A stretch of 14,993 bases of DNA from Dehalococcoidia bacterium UBA1152 (GTDB lineage: Bacteria; Chloroflexota; Dehalococcoidia; Lucifugimonadales; UBA2962): assembly GCA_002311285.1 (NCBI GenBank), contig DBZU01000071.1:1-14993 (forward strand), read 5' to 3'. The stretch's first letter is position 1; every line of letters starts with the position of its first letter. The notes beneath the pieces are model-generated. The model was not told the DNA's origin and searched no databases. It saw nothing but the letters and a program-made list of their open reading frames with translations. Made by a program: the position numbers and the translations under genes. Shown here piece after piece: positions 1 through 6,344 of this stretch.

Positions 1-77
1 CGACTTAGGCTCCTCGGTAGATCCGCGTACCATACTGACCTGATTGCTTAGGGGTGGCACTCAGCCAGTTTGAACGC
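1..77. other. GC-richer non-coding left edge
   Basis: This stretch downstream of the NYN gene is visibly richer in G+C (about 55 percent by hand count) than the rest of the window. No recognised gene reads through it. A 35-codon minus-strand frame (5-112) overlaps the end of the NYN gene but has no ribosome binding site. A small GGTA/TACC stem can be drawn at about 16-31. It could be the end of a structured RNA or of a feature beyond the window edge; I cannot assign it. Confidence 0.3.
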
Positions 78-1250
78 TTATTGTCTTTGTTGAAGTAAAG
101 CCTGCTTAGCATCTTGAGTTATTTCAAAACGCCTTGGCCTACGATTATGGTTAGGCTCTGTTACACCCATATCCAACAATATTGGCAAAATGTATTTTAC
201 GAACCTTTGGCCAACCGCTCCGCTAGTTCCATTAGCTAATGGATGGTCAGGATAAATATTTTTGACTATGTCTCTACAATCTGTGCTTTTAAAAGGTCCA
301 AGTGGCATCTTATCTACAATCTCTGTTGCTATAACACGGTCTTTCGACGGGTCAACCGTTGGTTTCAAATTCTTTTTGATAGACTCTTTTTCAATGACAG
401 TTTTGTTTTGATCAGACACGTTGTCAGTTTTAGGCTTTGCCTCGTCTTTATCAAGTTTCGAGTTTGCTTTACTGTAATGAGTGTTACCGTTTGACGAAGC
501 GTCTTTCTCACTAGAACGATCAGAATAGCTATCACTATTCTTCGTTGATCCGTGTCCAGAGGAGCGACTCGAATACGTACGGCTTGTTGAAGATGGCCCT
601 CTTCCTGTACTACGATTCGAATGGCTACTGCTATCCGGGGATGATCCACGTCCTAATGCACGATTTGAATACGCACGACCACCTTGAGACGATCGTCTTT
701 CTGTATTGGGAGATGAATAGCCAGATTGACCAGTTTTTACTACAAAATTATGTTCGTTAGGGAAATAACGTCTTATATTTAAAGACTTAGTGCCTCGACG
801 GTCAGTTAATATCCAAAGAAAAGGAGGATTGCCTTTGTCCTCTTCTGAAGCTTCCTCTCGGATTTTTACATATAACGACATGAAATCACTATCATCACTA
901 AAAACAGCCACGCTCCTCACCCGGCGACGAACAAAATCTGCTATTACATCACTAGCAATCGCTATATCTGCTGAGTTTTTTGATAGATGTCCGCTGAATC
1001 TTTGCACGCCACGAACCCTAATTTCTGATTTACGGAATTGAGTTATAGCCCACATGCGCCATAATTCAACTTGATCTCCCGGAACATAAAGAGTCACTAA
1101 AGACGGTCTAGGAAAACTACTTGGCCATTGCTCAAGTAGTGCTGAAATCAGGCTTTTGGCATCTTCCTGAAGGTTCTCTATGTCTATATATAGTCCAGAA
1201 CCACCAAATAAGTTATGTTTTCGTGTAAAGATATTTCTAATTAAATTCAA
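78..1250 (-). CDS. NYN-domain (PIN-like) putative ribonuclease with repeat linker and C-terminal winged-helix-like domain
   Basis: 390 aa in three parts. Residues 18-172 look like a NYN/LabA-type PIN-like nuclease domain: a first strand ending in the acidic motif LYIDIENL (D23, E25, N26), then D95 and D101 in KNSADIAIASD, and the SDDSDF motif (D119, D120, D122). These are the acidic positions expected to bind metal in this family, so RNA cleavage is the likely activity. Residues about 178-258 form a Ser/Arg/Gly-rich tandem repeat of period 16, followed by a charged linker to about 300. Residues 304-390 resemble a compact helical, winged-helix-like module found at the C-terminus of many NYN proteins. 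The start is TTG at 1250; the nuclease domain begins so soon after it that a later start is unlikely. The ribosome binding site is weak. It lies downstream of the formyltransferase gene in the same direction, 136 bp away, so it probably has its own promoter. Family is fairly sure; target RNA is unknown. Confidence 0.8.
   Translation of the reverse strand: MNLIRNIFTRKHNLFGGSGLYIDIENLQEDAKSLISALLEQWPSSFPRPSLVTLYVPGDQVELWRMWAITQFRKSEIRVRGVQRFSGHLSKNSADIAIASDVIADFVRRRVRSVAVFSDDSDFMSLYVKIREEASEEDKGNPPFLWILTDRRGTKSLNIRRYFPNEHNFVVKTGQSGYSSPNTERRSSQGGRAYSNRALGRGSSPDSSSHSNRSTGRGPSSTSRTYSSRSSGHGSTKNSDSYSDRSSEKDASSNGNTHYSKANSKLDKDEAKPKTDNVSDQNKTVIEKESIKKNLKPTVDPSKDRVIATEIVDKMPLGPFKSTDCRDIVKNIYPDHPLANGTSGAVGQRFVKYILPILLDMGVTEPNHNRRPRRFEITQDAKQALLQQRQ
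477..719 (-). repeat. Coding tandem repeat, 48 bp (16 aa) period, five degenerate units
   Basis: Within the NYN protein the motif Tyr/His-Ser-X-Arg/Pro recurs at residues 178, 194, 210, 226 and 242, exactly 16 residues apart, then once more at 259 after 17. Units read roughly YSxRxxGRGSSxxSSx and are rich in Ser, Arg, Gly and Asn. On the plus strand the tetramer GAAT recurs with the same 48-bp spacing (for example at 619 and 667). The regularity indicates duplication of a 48-bp unit followed by drift, not random low complexity. The encoded segment should be disordered and positively charged. Confidence 0.75.
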
Positions 1251-1357
1251 TTTTTATCTCAGGATACTAGTTTGTGGATACAAAGCTAATACCTTATTCG
1301 TTCTTTATTTTATACTTTAAGGCTCATTAAAAGAATTGATTGGAGTATCATTTTTTT

Positions 1358-1373
1358 ATTACAACCTTGTAAT
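1358..1373. promoter_or_regulatory. 16-bp palindrome ATTACAA-cc-TTGTAAT, possible operator
   Basis: Two perfect 7-bp arms separated by 2 bp lie between the end of the formyltransferase gene and the start of the NYN gene, both on the minus strand. The 2-base spacer is too short for an RNA hairpin loop without opening the stem, and on the minus strand the stem is followed by A rather than T residues, so a terminator is unlikely. A site for a dimeric repressor controlling the NYN gene fits better. The regulator is not known. Confidence 0.4.
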
Positions 1374-1386
1374 TGCCTAATATTTA

Positions 1387-2316
1387 TCAAGTTATTTTAT
1401 TCTCAAACTTGTTTCCTGGCTTCAGTGAAACAGTTTTTGCCCACTCAGATGCATTAAGTTTATTATTTCCAACTGACCGAATTCTTTTTACCCGGATAGC
1501 TCCGCCATTACCAGAAATTAATAGGCCGTCTTCATCTATCCAAATAATTTGACCGGGCTCAGCATCACTAGTGTTATCTAGTTTACTCGCGTTATACAAA
1601 CATAATTCCAATCCATTAAAGAATGTTCTTGCTCCAGGAGAAGGATCGCTTCCTCGAATTAAGTCATGTATAGAATCGATGGAATTATACCAGTTTACAA
1701 TAACGTCTTTCGCTTTGCACCATCCCTCATATGTAGCTTTAGAATGATCTTGTGTAATACGCGGAGCTGTTCCATCGCGAACCTTATCTAAAGCATCAAT
1801 TATTGCTGACACTCCTTCGGGGAAGAGCTTGTTAAAATATAAAGATCCGGTACTATCCTCCGGCTCTATATTAACCGATTTTTGTGAAAGAATTGGCCCT
1901 GTATCCAAATCTCCGTCAGGCCAAAAAACTGTAAGTCCGGTTTTCTTTTCTCCATTTATAATTGCCCAGTTGATCGAACTCGGACCCCTGTGTTTAGGTA
2001 ATAATGAGGGATGGTATTGAATTGTTCCTTTTGTAGGGGCTTCTAAAATTTCGTTAGGAACTATATCAATCACATATGCCATAATAGCTAAATCAGCTGA
2101 CAAAGATTTAAAGGTTGAAATACAGTCCTCATTTCTCATTCTTGCGAACTGGTATACAGGAGTTCCAGTAGAAATAGCTAAGGCTTTTATCGGGTCCTGC
2201 CGCTTATCACCTGCGTCGGGAGGACAGAAAACTCCTATAACATTTTCTTCTCTATCAACCAATGATTTAAGAACAGATTCACCAAAAGCAGACTGGCCAA
2301 TAATTACAATACGCAT
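1387..2316 (-). CDS. Stand-alone formyltransferase of the 10-formyltetrahydrofolate dehydrogenase hydrolase-domain type
   Basis: 309 aa, the length of the N-terminal hydrolase domain of ALDH1L1 or of Fmt. Residues 1-200 are the formyl-transferase fold: glycine loop GQSAFGE (7-13), the folate-site motif HPSLLPKHRG (102-111) and GDLDTG (135-140). His102 and Asp138 match the catalytic His and Asp of this family, with the same 36-residue spacing as His106/Asp142 of ALDH1L1. The Asn that Fmt enzymes carry two residues before the His is Gln100 here; ALDH1L1 also lacks that Asn. The middle (FPEGVSAI, ATYEGW, IHDLIRGSDPSPGA) reads closely like ALDH1L1. Residues about 205-305 are the C-terminal formyl-transferase domain. 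No aldehyde dehydrogenase or carrier domain follows. Likely reaction: hydrolysis or transfer of the formyl group of 10-formyl-THF; the acceptor is unknown. ATG start with AAAGG six bases upstream. It is probably not the initiator-tRNA enzyme. Confidence 0.8.
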   Translation of the reverse strand: MRIVIIGQSAFGESVLKSLVDREENVIGVFCPPDAGDKRQDPIKALAISTGTPVYQFARMRNEDCISTFKSLSADLAIMAYVIDIVPNEILEAPTKGTIQYHPSLLPKHRGPSSINWAIINGEKKTGLTVFWPDGDLDTGPILSQKSVNIEPEDSTGSLYFNKLFPEGVSAIIDALDKVRDGTAPRITQDHSKATYEGWCKAKDVIVNWYNSIDSIHDLIRGSDPSPGARTFFNGLELCLYNASKLDNTSDAEPGQIIWIDEDGLLISGNGGAIRVKRIRSVGNNKLNASEWAKTVSLKPGNKFENKIT

Positions 2317-2323
2317 ACAAACC

Positions 2324-2376
2324 TTTTATTAGTTTAATTTGTATTGAAGTATATTCTAATTAAAACTCTAATAAAA
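2324..2376. promoter_or_regulatory. Long AT-rich inverted repeat in a divergent promoter region
   Basis: TTTTATTAG (2324-2332) is perfectly complementary to CTAATAAAA (2368-2376), and inside it TTTAATT (2333-2339) pairs with AATTAAA (2358-2364), leaving one 3-base bulge. The element fills most of the gap between the divergent formyltransferase and 130-aa protein genes and overlaps candidate promoters on both strands. It also touches the formyltransferase ribosome binding site. AT-richness makes chance pairing easier, so its significance is moderate. Confidence 0.4.
2344..2372 (+). promoter_or_regulatory. Candidate sigma70-type promoter for the 130-aa protein gene
   Basis: TTGAAG (2344-2349) and TCTAAT (2367-2372) are separated by 17 bp, giving 4/6 and 5/6 matches to the -35 and -10 consensus. 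The start of transcription would be near 2379, about 50 bases before the TTG start codon. A TATACT box on the opposite strand (2348-2353) could drive the divergent formyltransferase, so the two promoters would overlap. Confidence 0.45.
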
Positions 2377-2428
2377 TATAACAAAAGCGTTAGACTAAAT
2401 ACAGGGTATCCTTATCAGGAACAAATTA

Positions 2429-2821
2429 TTGTATTTAGAGTCAAGAGGTTTTCTTATTTTGGATCGGGACAATGTCGAAATTTATGATTATTCAGCAGAA
2501 CTATTGGATAAACCAAGAGCTCATATAAAACTAGAATTAATTCAAGATGAAGAAGGTTTAAAGTTAATTCATGGTGACAGGCGACTGATGCTGTTTCATT
2601 TAACGCGTGAAGGCATGTTGGCAGCTGGTTTCGTGTCTGAAGCATTGGGCGTGAATATACCCGCTTTAGGGAATTCGATAGTGGCGAGAGTGTCTACAGG
2701 GGTTTTGTTTAGAGCTAATTCTATAGCCCAGCTCGACTTCTCTAATGAAGCATCGTACGTCCTGTTAGCGCGTTGGCTGGAAGAAGCCGAAGTTCAGCGT
2801 GGTAAGAGCCAAAAGATATGA
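2429..2821 (+). CDS. Unrecognised 130-aa protein upstream of the fatty-acid operon
   Basis: I do not recognise this family. The protein is soluble in character, with no signal peptide or membrane segment. Residues 8-60 alternate hydrophobic and charged residues as in beta strands (ILDRDNVEIYDY, HIKLELIQDEEG); residues 59-90 look helical with several Met and Ala; residues 84-105 again look like strands; and the end (LLARWLEEAEVQ) looks like a closing helix. The start is TTG at 2429, supported by AGGA 9 bases upstream; no ATG or GTG fits better. It is 77 bp before the fatty-acid genes on the same strand, but a separate -10 box lies in that gap, so co-transcription is uncertain. A role in lipid metabolism or its control is only suggested by position. 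Confidence 0.6.
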   Translation: MYLESRGFLILDRDNVEIYDYSAELLDKPRAHIKLELIQDEEGLKLIHGDRRLMLFHLTREGMLAAGFVSEALGVNIPALGNSIVARVSTGVLFRANSIAQLDFSNEASYVLLARWLEEAEVQRGKSQKI

Positions 2822-2857
2822 CTGTTTTTTTAAATATAACTTAACAGTAACGTGTCA

Positions 2858-2863
2858 TATAAT
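2858..2863 (+). promoter_or_regulatory. Consensus -10 box TATAAT before the fatty-acid operon
   Basis: A perfect TATAAT lies 35 bases before the GTG start at 2899, placing the transcription start near 2870. The -35 region is poor (TATAAC at 2835-2840 with 17-bp spacing), so the promoter may need an activator or be weak. It would allow the hadAB-plsX-fabG-fabL genes to be expressed independently of the upstream 130-aa gene. Confidence 0.45.
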
Positions 2864-2898
2864 TCTCAGTACAAAATTTCTATAGTACAGGCATATGT

Positions 2899-3285
2899 GT
2901 GAAATACTCAGAACTTGAATCCGGGAAGATTATATCTAGTCAACAGTTTAATTTGGACAAACAATTCGTTGATAATTATGTGAGAGCAACCAGTGACACA
3001 TCAAGTGTGACTTATAACAGCTACGCTCCTCCCATGTCACTGGCTGCACTCGCTGTTAGGGCGGCAATTACCGATCTCAAAATTCCCGGTGGTACACTTC
3101 ACATAGCCCAAGAGGTAGAATTCTATGGGCCGTTTCGAATCGGCAAAACAATCCTATGTTCAGCAACACTATTACAAAATTCCCTGCGAGGAGGCATGAG
3201 AATACTTGTCATCGGATTATCGATTGAAGATAACGAAGGCGCAAACCTAATGTCTGGGAAAAGCACAATAACGGTCCCAAGTTAA
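2899..3285 (+). CDS. HadA-like hot-dog subunit of a 3-hydroxyacyl-ACP dehydratase (MaoC N-terminal type)
   Basis: 128 aa, a single hot-dog domain of the MaoC_dehydratas_N / FAS1-like dehydratase kind. The stretch YAPPMSLAALAVRA (42-55), then PGGTLHIAQEVEF (63-75) and FRIGKTI (79-85), follows the usual order of these proteins: central helix, then the LH-x-x-Q-E-x-E-F strand, then the R-x-G-D-like turn. The D-x-N-P-x-H catalytic motif of active MaoC hydratases is absent. In mycobacterial HadAB and HadBC such a non-catalytic chain shapes the acyl pocket while the partner supplies catalysis. The next gene, 3 bp downstream, has the motif, so a heterodimer is likely. GTG start at 2899 with AGG 7 bases upstream. 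An alternative is a free acyl-binding protein or a reversed-beta-oxidation hydratase subunit. Confidence 0.75.
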   Translation: MKYSELESGKIISSQQFNLDKQFVDNYVRATSDTSSVTYNSYAPPMSLAALAVRAAITDLKIPGGTLHIAQEVEFYGPFRIGKTILCSATLLQNSLRGGMRILVIGLSIEDNEGANLMSGKSTITVPS

Positions 3286-3288
3286 ATT

Positions 3289-3729
3289 ATGACGACTAAA
3301 TGTTTTACAGAAAGCCAGCAATTGATGCCGGTGGTTATGAAGATAACGCAATCAAGGATAAATCATTATGCTGATGCTTCTGGAGACTTCAACCCCATCC
3401 ACCTGGATGAAAAATTTGCATCTAAGTCAAGGTTTGGAAGGAGAATTGCTCATGGAATGCTGATTGCGGCAATGATTTCTGAACTAATGGCAAAAAACTT
3501 TTCCGATTCCTGGGCGCTATCTGGAAAATTAAAGATAAGATTTCGCGCTCCTGTCTACACTGATGATACTGTAACGGCTCGTGGCTATGTAAAAAATATC
3601 GAAAATGTTAATGCACAACAAATCAAAATTGCGTGTGTGGTAGAAGCGGTTAAAGAATCTGCAGGGTCAACTGATGAGTTCGGGGACACGGCAATTACAG
3701 GACAAGCAACAGTTATTGTCAACTTATAA
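3289..3729 (+). CDS. HadB-like MaoC-family catalytic dehydratase subunit
   Basis: 146 aa hot-dog protein carrying the hydratase-2 motif at residues 28-42: Asp33, Asn35 and His38 in SGDFNPIHLDE, followed by IAHGML (53-58). Asp and His are five residues apart, as in HadB and other MaoC dehydratases, where they act on the 3-hydroxyacyl thioester. The end contains the expected strands KLKIRFRAPVYTDDTV (83-98). It likely dehydrates (3R)-hydroxyacyl-ACP to trans-2-enoyl-ACP, replacing FabZ, together with the preceding HadA-like chain. ATG start 3 bp after the previous stop, which suggests translational coupling; plsX follows 47 bp later. Operon context with plsX, fabG and fabL favours biosynthesis over beta-oxidation. 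Confidence 0.82.
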   Translation: MTTKCFTESQQLMPVVMKITQSRINHYADASGDFNPIHLDEKFASKSRFGRRIAHGMLIAAMISELMAKNFSDSWALSGKLKIRFRAPVYTDDTVTARGYVKNIENVNAQQIKIACVVEAVKESAGSTDEFGDTAITGQATVIVNL

Positions 3730-3776
3730 TATAACTTTGAAAATATTCTTAATAAACCAAGTAAACTGAGTTAATA

Positions 3777-4808
3777 ATGAAAAAACCGATAAGGATCGCA
3801 TTAGATGCAATGGGCGGAGACTACGGCCCTAAAGAAACCGTTGCTGGAGCTGTTCAAGCAATCCAAGATTCTGAGATAGCTATGCAGCTTATAGGCAATC
3901 CAGAAATGGTGACTGCAGAGTTAAATAAATACCCGAATTCAGATGACATGGATATAACAGTGATACCTTCCGAAGGTGTCATTTATGAAAATGAACAGCC
4001 AGCAAAAGGTCTCCGGCAAAAAAACAGAGCCTCAATTGTTGTCGCCACCGAGCTGGTGGCAACAAAAAGGGCTGATGCCTGTGTATCGATGGGATCGACA
4101 GGAGCTTCGATGGCGGCAGCCGCAGTTATTTTGGGCTTAATGGATAGAATTAAACGCCCATGCCTCGGCGGGCCAATAATTGGCCTTGCTCCAAAAACAA
4201 TCATTATTGATGTTGGCACCAGTGTTGACTGCAAGCCTGTCCAACTTTTATCCTTCGCAATAATTGGAGAGGTTTTTGCAAATACATTTTGGAACATTAA
4301 CGATCCTACAATCGGAATTTTAAGCGTTGGGTCTGAATCCGGGAAAGGCAATAAACAAGTAAGGGAAACCACTGAATTATTAAAATCTAGTGGTCTAAAT
4401 TTTGTCGGTAACGTTGAGGCTAGTGACCTGCCTAAAGGAATAGTTAATGTAGTGGTTTGTGATGGGTTTGTAGGCAATGTTGTAATGAAATTAACGGAGG
4501 GACTAGGGGCAGAGCTAGCAAAACATTTAACTGAATCTCTGAAAAAAACTATTGACCCTAAGGTTGCCGCAGCTATAGAAACTCAAATTTTCAAAGTTAC
4601 TAATCCCGGATTAACATATGGAGCGGGACCTTTGTTAGGCGTAAACGGCATATCCTTGGCTGGTCACGGCAAATCAAAACGATATGAAATAGCTGTAGCT
4701 ATAGCGACAGCAAAAAGGGCTGTTGAGTTAGACTTCGTAGCTCAAATGAAAAATAGACTCTCAAAGACACTCACGATTGTAACTGAAAACGGAACAGATA
4801 AAAGATAG
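3777..4808 (+). CDS. plsX: Phosphate acyltransferase PlsX
   Basis: 343 aa, normal PlsX length. The diagnostic N-terminal DAMGGD (10-15) is present, followed by the acyl-phosphate site GSTGAS (106-111, usually GNTGA in the family), the IDVGT segment (near 143) and the C-terminal GFVGNVVMKLTEG block (about 231-243). PlsX converts acyl-ACP and phosphate to acyl-phosphate, which PlsY uses to acylate glycerol-3-phosphate at the membrane. Placement among the dehydratase, fabG and fabL genes agrees with the frequent plsX-fab clustering in bacteria, although no rpmF, fabD, fabH or acpP is here. ATG start; fabG starts 7 bp after the stop. The Asn-to-Ser change in the GNTGA-like motif is a mild departure. 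Confidence 0.96.
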   Translation: MKKPIRIALDAMGGDYGPKETVAGAVQAIQDSEIAMQLIGNPEMVTAELNKYPNSDDMDITVIPSEGVIYENEQPAKGLRQKNRASIVVATELVATKRADACVSMGSTGASMAAAAVILGLMDRIKRPCLGGPIIGLAPKTIIIDVGTSVDCKPVQLLSFAIIGEVFANTFWNINDPTIGILSVGSESGKGNKQVRETTELLKSSGLNFVGNVEASDLPKGIVNVVVCDGFVGNVVMKLTEGLGAELAKHLTESLKKTIDPKVAAAIETQIFKVTNPGLTYGAGPLLGVNGISLAGHGKSKRYEIAVAIATAKRAVELDFVAQMKNRLSKTLTIVTENGTDKR

Positions 4809-4815
4809 TAATGAC

Positions 4816-5553
4816 ATGAAAGATAAATATGCACTGGTGACTGGAGCAGCAAAGGGAATAGGCAGATCTTGCGTACTACACTTAGCGAAACTAGGAATAA
4901 ATGTCGCGATAAATTATCGTTCCTCAAGTAAACAAGCTGCTAGCCTATCAAAAGAAATCGAAGCTTTAGGAGTCAAAAGCCTTGCTATTCAAGCGGATGT
5001 TAGTGACCTTGGCGAGGTGCAAAACATGATTAAAGCTATACTTAAAGATTTCCCTCGCATTGACATACTTGTAAACAATGCCGGAATCATTGACGACACT
5101 TTGCTAGTCAGGATGAAAGATGACCAATGGACAAATGTCATCAATACTAACCTAAACGGTACTTTTTATTGCACACGTGAACTTATTCGTGGGATGATGA
5201 CAAATCGCTGGGGCAGGATTATTAATATTGGGTCTATTGTAGGTTCCAGAGGTAATCCTGGGCAAACTAATTACTCAACTAGTAAGGCTGGTATTATTGG
5301 TTTTGCCAAATCTTTAGCCAAGGAACTGGCATCGAGAAATATTACAGTTAATGTCGTCGAGCCCGGCTATATTGATACTGATACAGTAGCAGTTTTAGGA
5401 AATAAATTTAAAAAATCTATGCAGGCTAAAATACCTATGGGTGAATTGGGCACACCTGATGACTTGGGTCCTCTAGTTGCTTTTCTAGCTTCAGATCAAG
5501 CAAGTTATATAACCGGCCAGGTTATATCTGTCGATGGCGGCCTTGCAGTATAA
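4816..5553 (+). CDS. fabG: 3-oxoacyl-ACP reductase FabG
   Basis: 245 aa classical SDR. The cofactor loop is TGAAKGIG (9-16), then DV (61-62), NNAG (87-90), and the full catalytic set Asn112, Ser140, Tyr153 and Lys157 (Y-x3-K). The C-terminal DGG (240-242) closes the fold. FabG reduces 3-oxoacyl-ACP to (3R)-hydroxyacyl-ACP with NADPH; position directly after plsX and before an enoyl reductase makes this role secure compared with the other SDRs in the window. One oddity is EPGYIDTDTV where FabG usually has APGFIDTDMT, so the substrate-loop entrance is slightly unusual. ATG at 4816; an upstream ATG at 4811 is out of frame and stops at once. Confidence 0.92.
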   Translation: MKDKYALVTGAAKGIGRSCVLHLAKLGINVAINYRSSSKQAASLSKEIEALGVKSLAIQADVSDLGEVQNMIKAILKDFPRIDILVNNAGIIDDTLLVRMKDDQWTNVINTNLNGTFYCTRELIRGMMTNRWGRIINIGSIVGSRGNPGQTNYSTSKAGIIGFAKSLAKELASRNITVNVVEPGYIDTDTVAVLGNKFKKSMQAKIPMGELGTPDDLGPLVAFLASDQASYITGQVISVDGGLAV

Positions 5554-5570
5554 AAGAATCAACTGTAATT

Positions 5571-5588
5571 AAAAGGGGCAGAACAATA
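5571..5588 (+). promoter_or_regulatory. Strong ribosome binding site leading to a probable ATA start codon
   Basis: AAAAGGGG (5571-5578) is the only good Shine-Dalgarno sequence before fabL. Seven bases after it comes ATA (5586-5588), in frame with fabL. The first conventional start in frame is GTG at 5616, which has no ribosome binding site and would remove the leading residues of the first beta strand. An AUA start, or a base error in an original ATG, explains the layout best. Confidence 0.5.
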
Positions 5589-6344
5589 AAACCTAACAAA
5601 ACATTAGATGGCAAGGTGGCTTTGGTTACTGGAGGCTCTCGAGGTATTGGAAAAACAATAGCTTTGGATTTAGCACGACGTGGAGCTAATATCGCATTTA
5701 ATTTTCTTAGAAGTTATGATGCCGCTGCCCAGACAGAAAAAGAAATCAAAAAACTAGGTGTAGATTGTCTTAGAGTAAAAGCACATGTAGGAAATCCTGA
5801 AAAGATCAAAGATCTATTCAGTCAAATTGCCAAAACATATGGACAGTTAGATATATTAGTTAACAATGCTGCCTCCGGCGTTCAACGTAATGCGATGGAT
5901 TTAGATCCAAAGCATTGGGACTGGACTATGTCAGTCAATGCCCGAGGCCCATGGCTGTGCTCAATAGAATCTGCTCGTTTAATGAAAAATGGTGGATCCA
6001 TAATAAATATATCTAGCTTGGGATCTCACAGGGTTTTGCCGTATTATTTTTCTGTGGGAACTTCAAAAGCCGCCCTAGAAGCAATGACCAAGTACCTTGC
6101 AGTTGAACTTGCTCCATTAAATATTCGAGTCAATGCGGTTTCAGGGGGTTATGTAGAAACAGACGCATTCGATTCATTTCCTAATCGAGAAGATATGGTT
6201 GCTGCCACAAAAACTACTATAACGACCCGTAGTCTTAACCCTCAAGATTTGGCTAATGCAGTTGCATTTCTATGTACCGATGAATCAGAAATGATAAGGG
6301 GACACGTATTAGTTGTTGATGGAGGAGTAACTTTAATCGGATGA
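5586..6344 (+). CDS. fabL: Enoyl-ACP reductase III, FabL type
   Basis: 252 aa if started at ATA 5586, close to the 250 aa of Bacillus subtilis FabL; 242 aa if started at GTG 5616. Numbered from 5616, it has TGGSRGIG (5-12), NNAASGV (83-89), HWDWTMSVNA (100-109), NISSLGS (131-137) and VSGGYVETDA, all close to Bacillus FabL, including the PNREDM block. Tyr144 and Lys151 are separated by six residues, the enoyl-reductase signature, instead of the three in FabG. It should reduce trans-2-enoyl-ACP with NADPH and complete the elongation cycle begun by fabG and the HadAB-like pair. FabL enzymes are typically less sensitive to triclosan than FabI. The gene overlaps the VOC gene by 4 bp (ATGA). A second, unrelated-type enoyl reductase (fabI) lies 5 kb away. 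Confidence 0.85.
   Translation: MKPNKTLDGKVALVTGGSRGIGKTIALDLARRGANIAFNFLRSYDAAAQTEKEIKKLGVDCLRVKAHVGNPEKIKDLFSQIAKTYGQLDILVNNAASGVQRNAMDLDPKHWDWTMSVNARGPWLCSIESARLMKNGGSIINISSLGSHRVLPYYFSVGTSKAALEAMTKYLAVELAPLNIRVNAVSGGYVETDAFDSFPNREDMVAATKTTITTRSLNPQDLANAVAFLCTDESEMIRGHVLVVDGGVTLIG

Noticed and set aside
5..112. 35-codon minus-strand reading frame overlapping the end of the NYN gene
   Set aside because: No ribosome binding site, no recognisable motif, and mostly within the composition-biased edge; too little support to call a gene.
477..719. 48-bp repeats as a CRISPR or minisatellite
   Set aside because: Repeats are degenerate, contiguous without spacers and stay in frame inside the NYN coding region, so they are a protein repeat.
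1387..2316. Calling this gene fmt
   Set aside because: The Fmt Asn before the catalytic His is missing and the sequence reads like the ALDH1L1 hydrolase domain; no def gene is adjacent.
3983..4477. Open frame of 164 codons on the minus strand within plsX
   Set aside because: Antisense of conserved plsX coding sequence; Pro/Ser/Thr-rich translation typical of a shadow frame.
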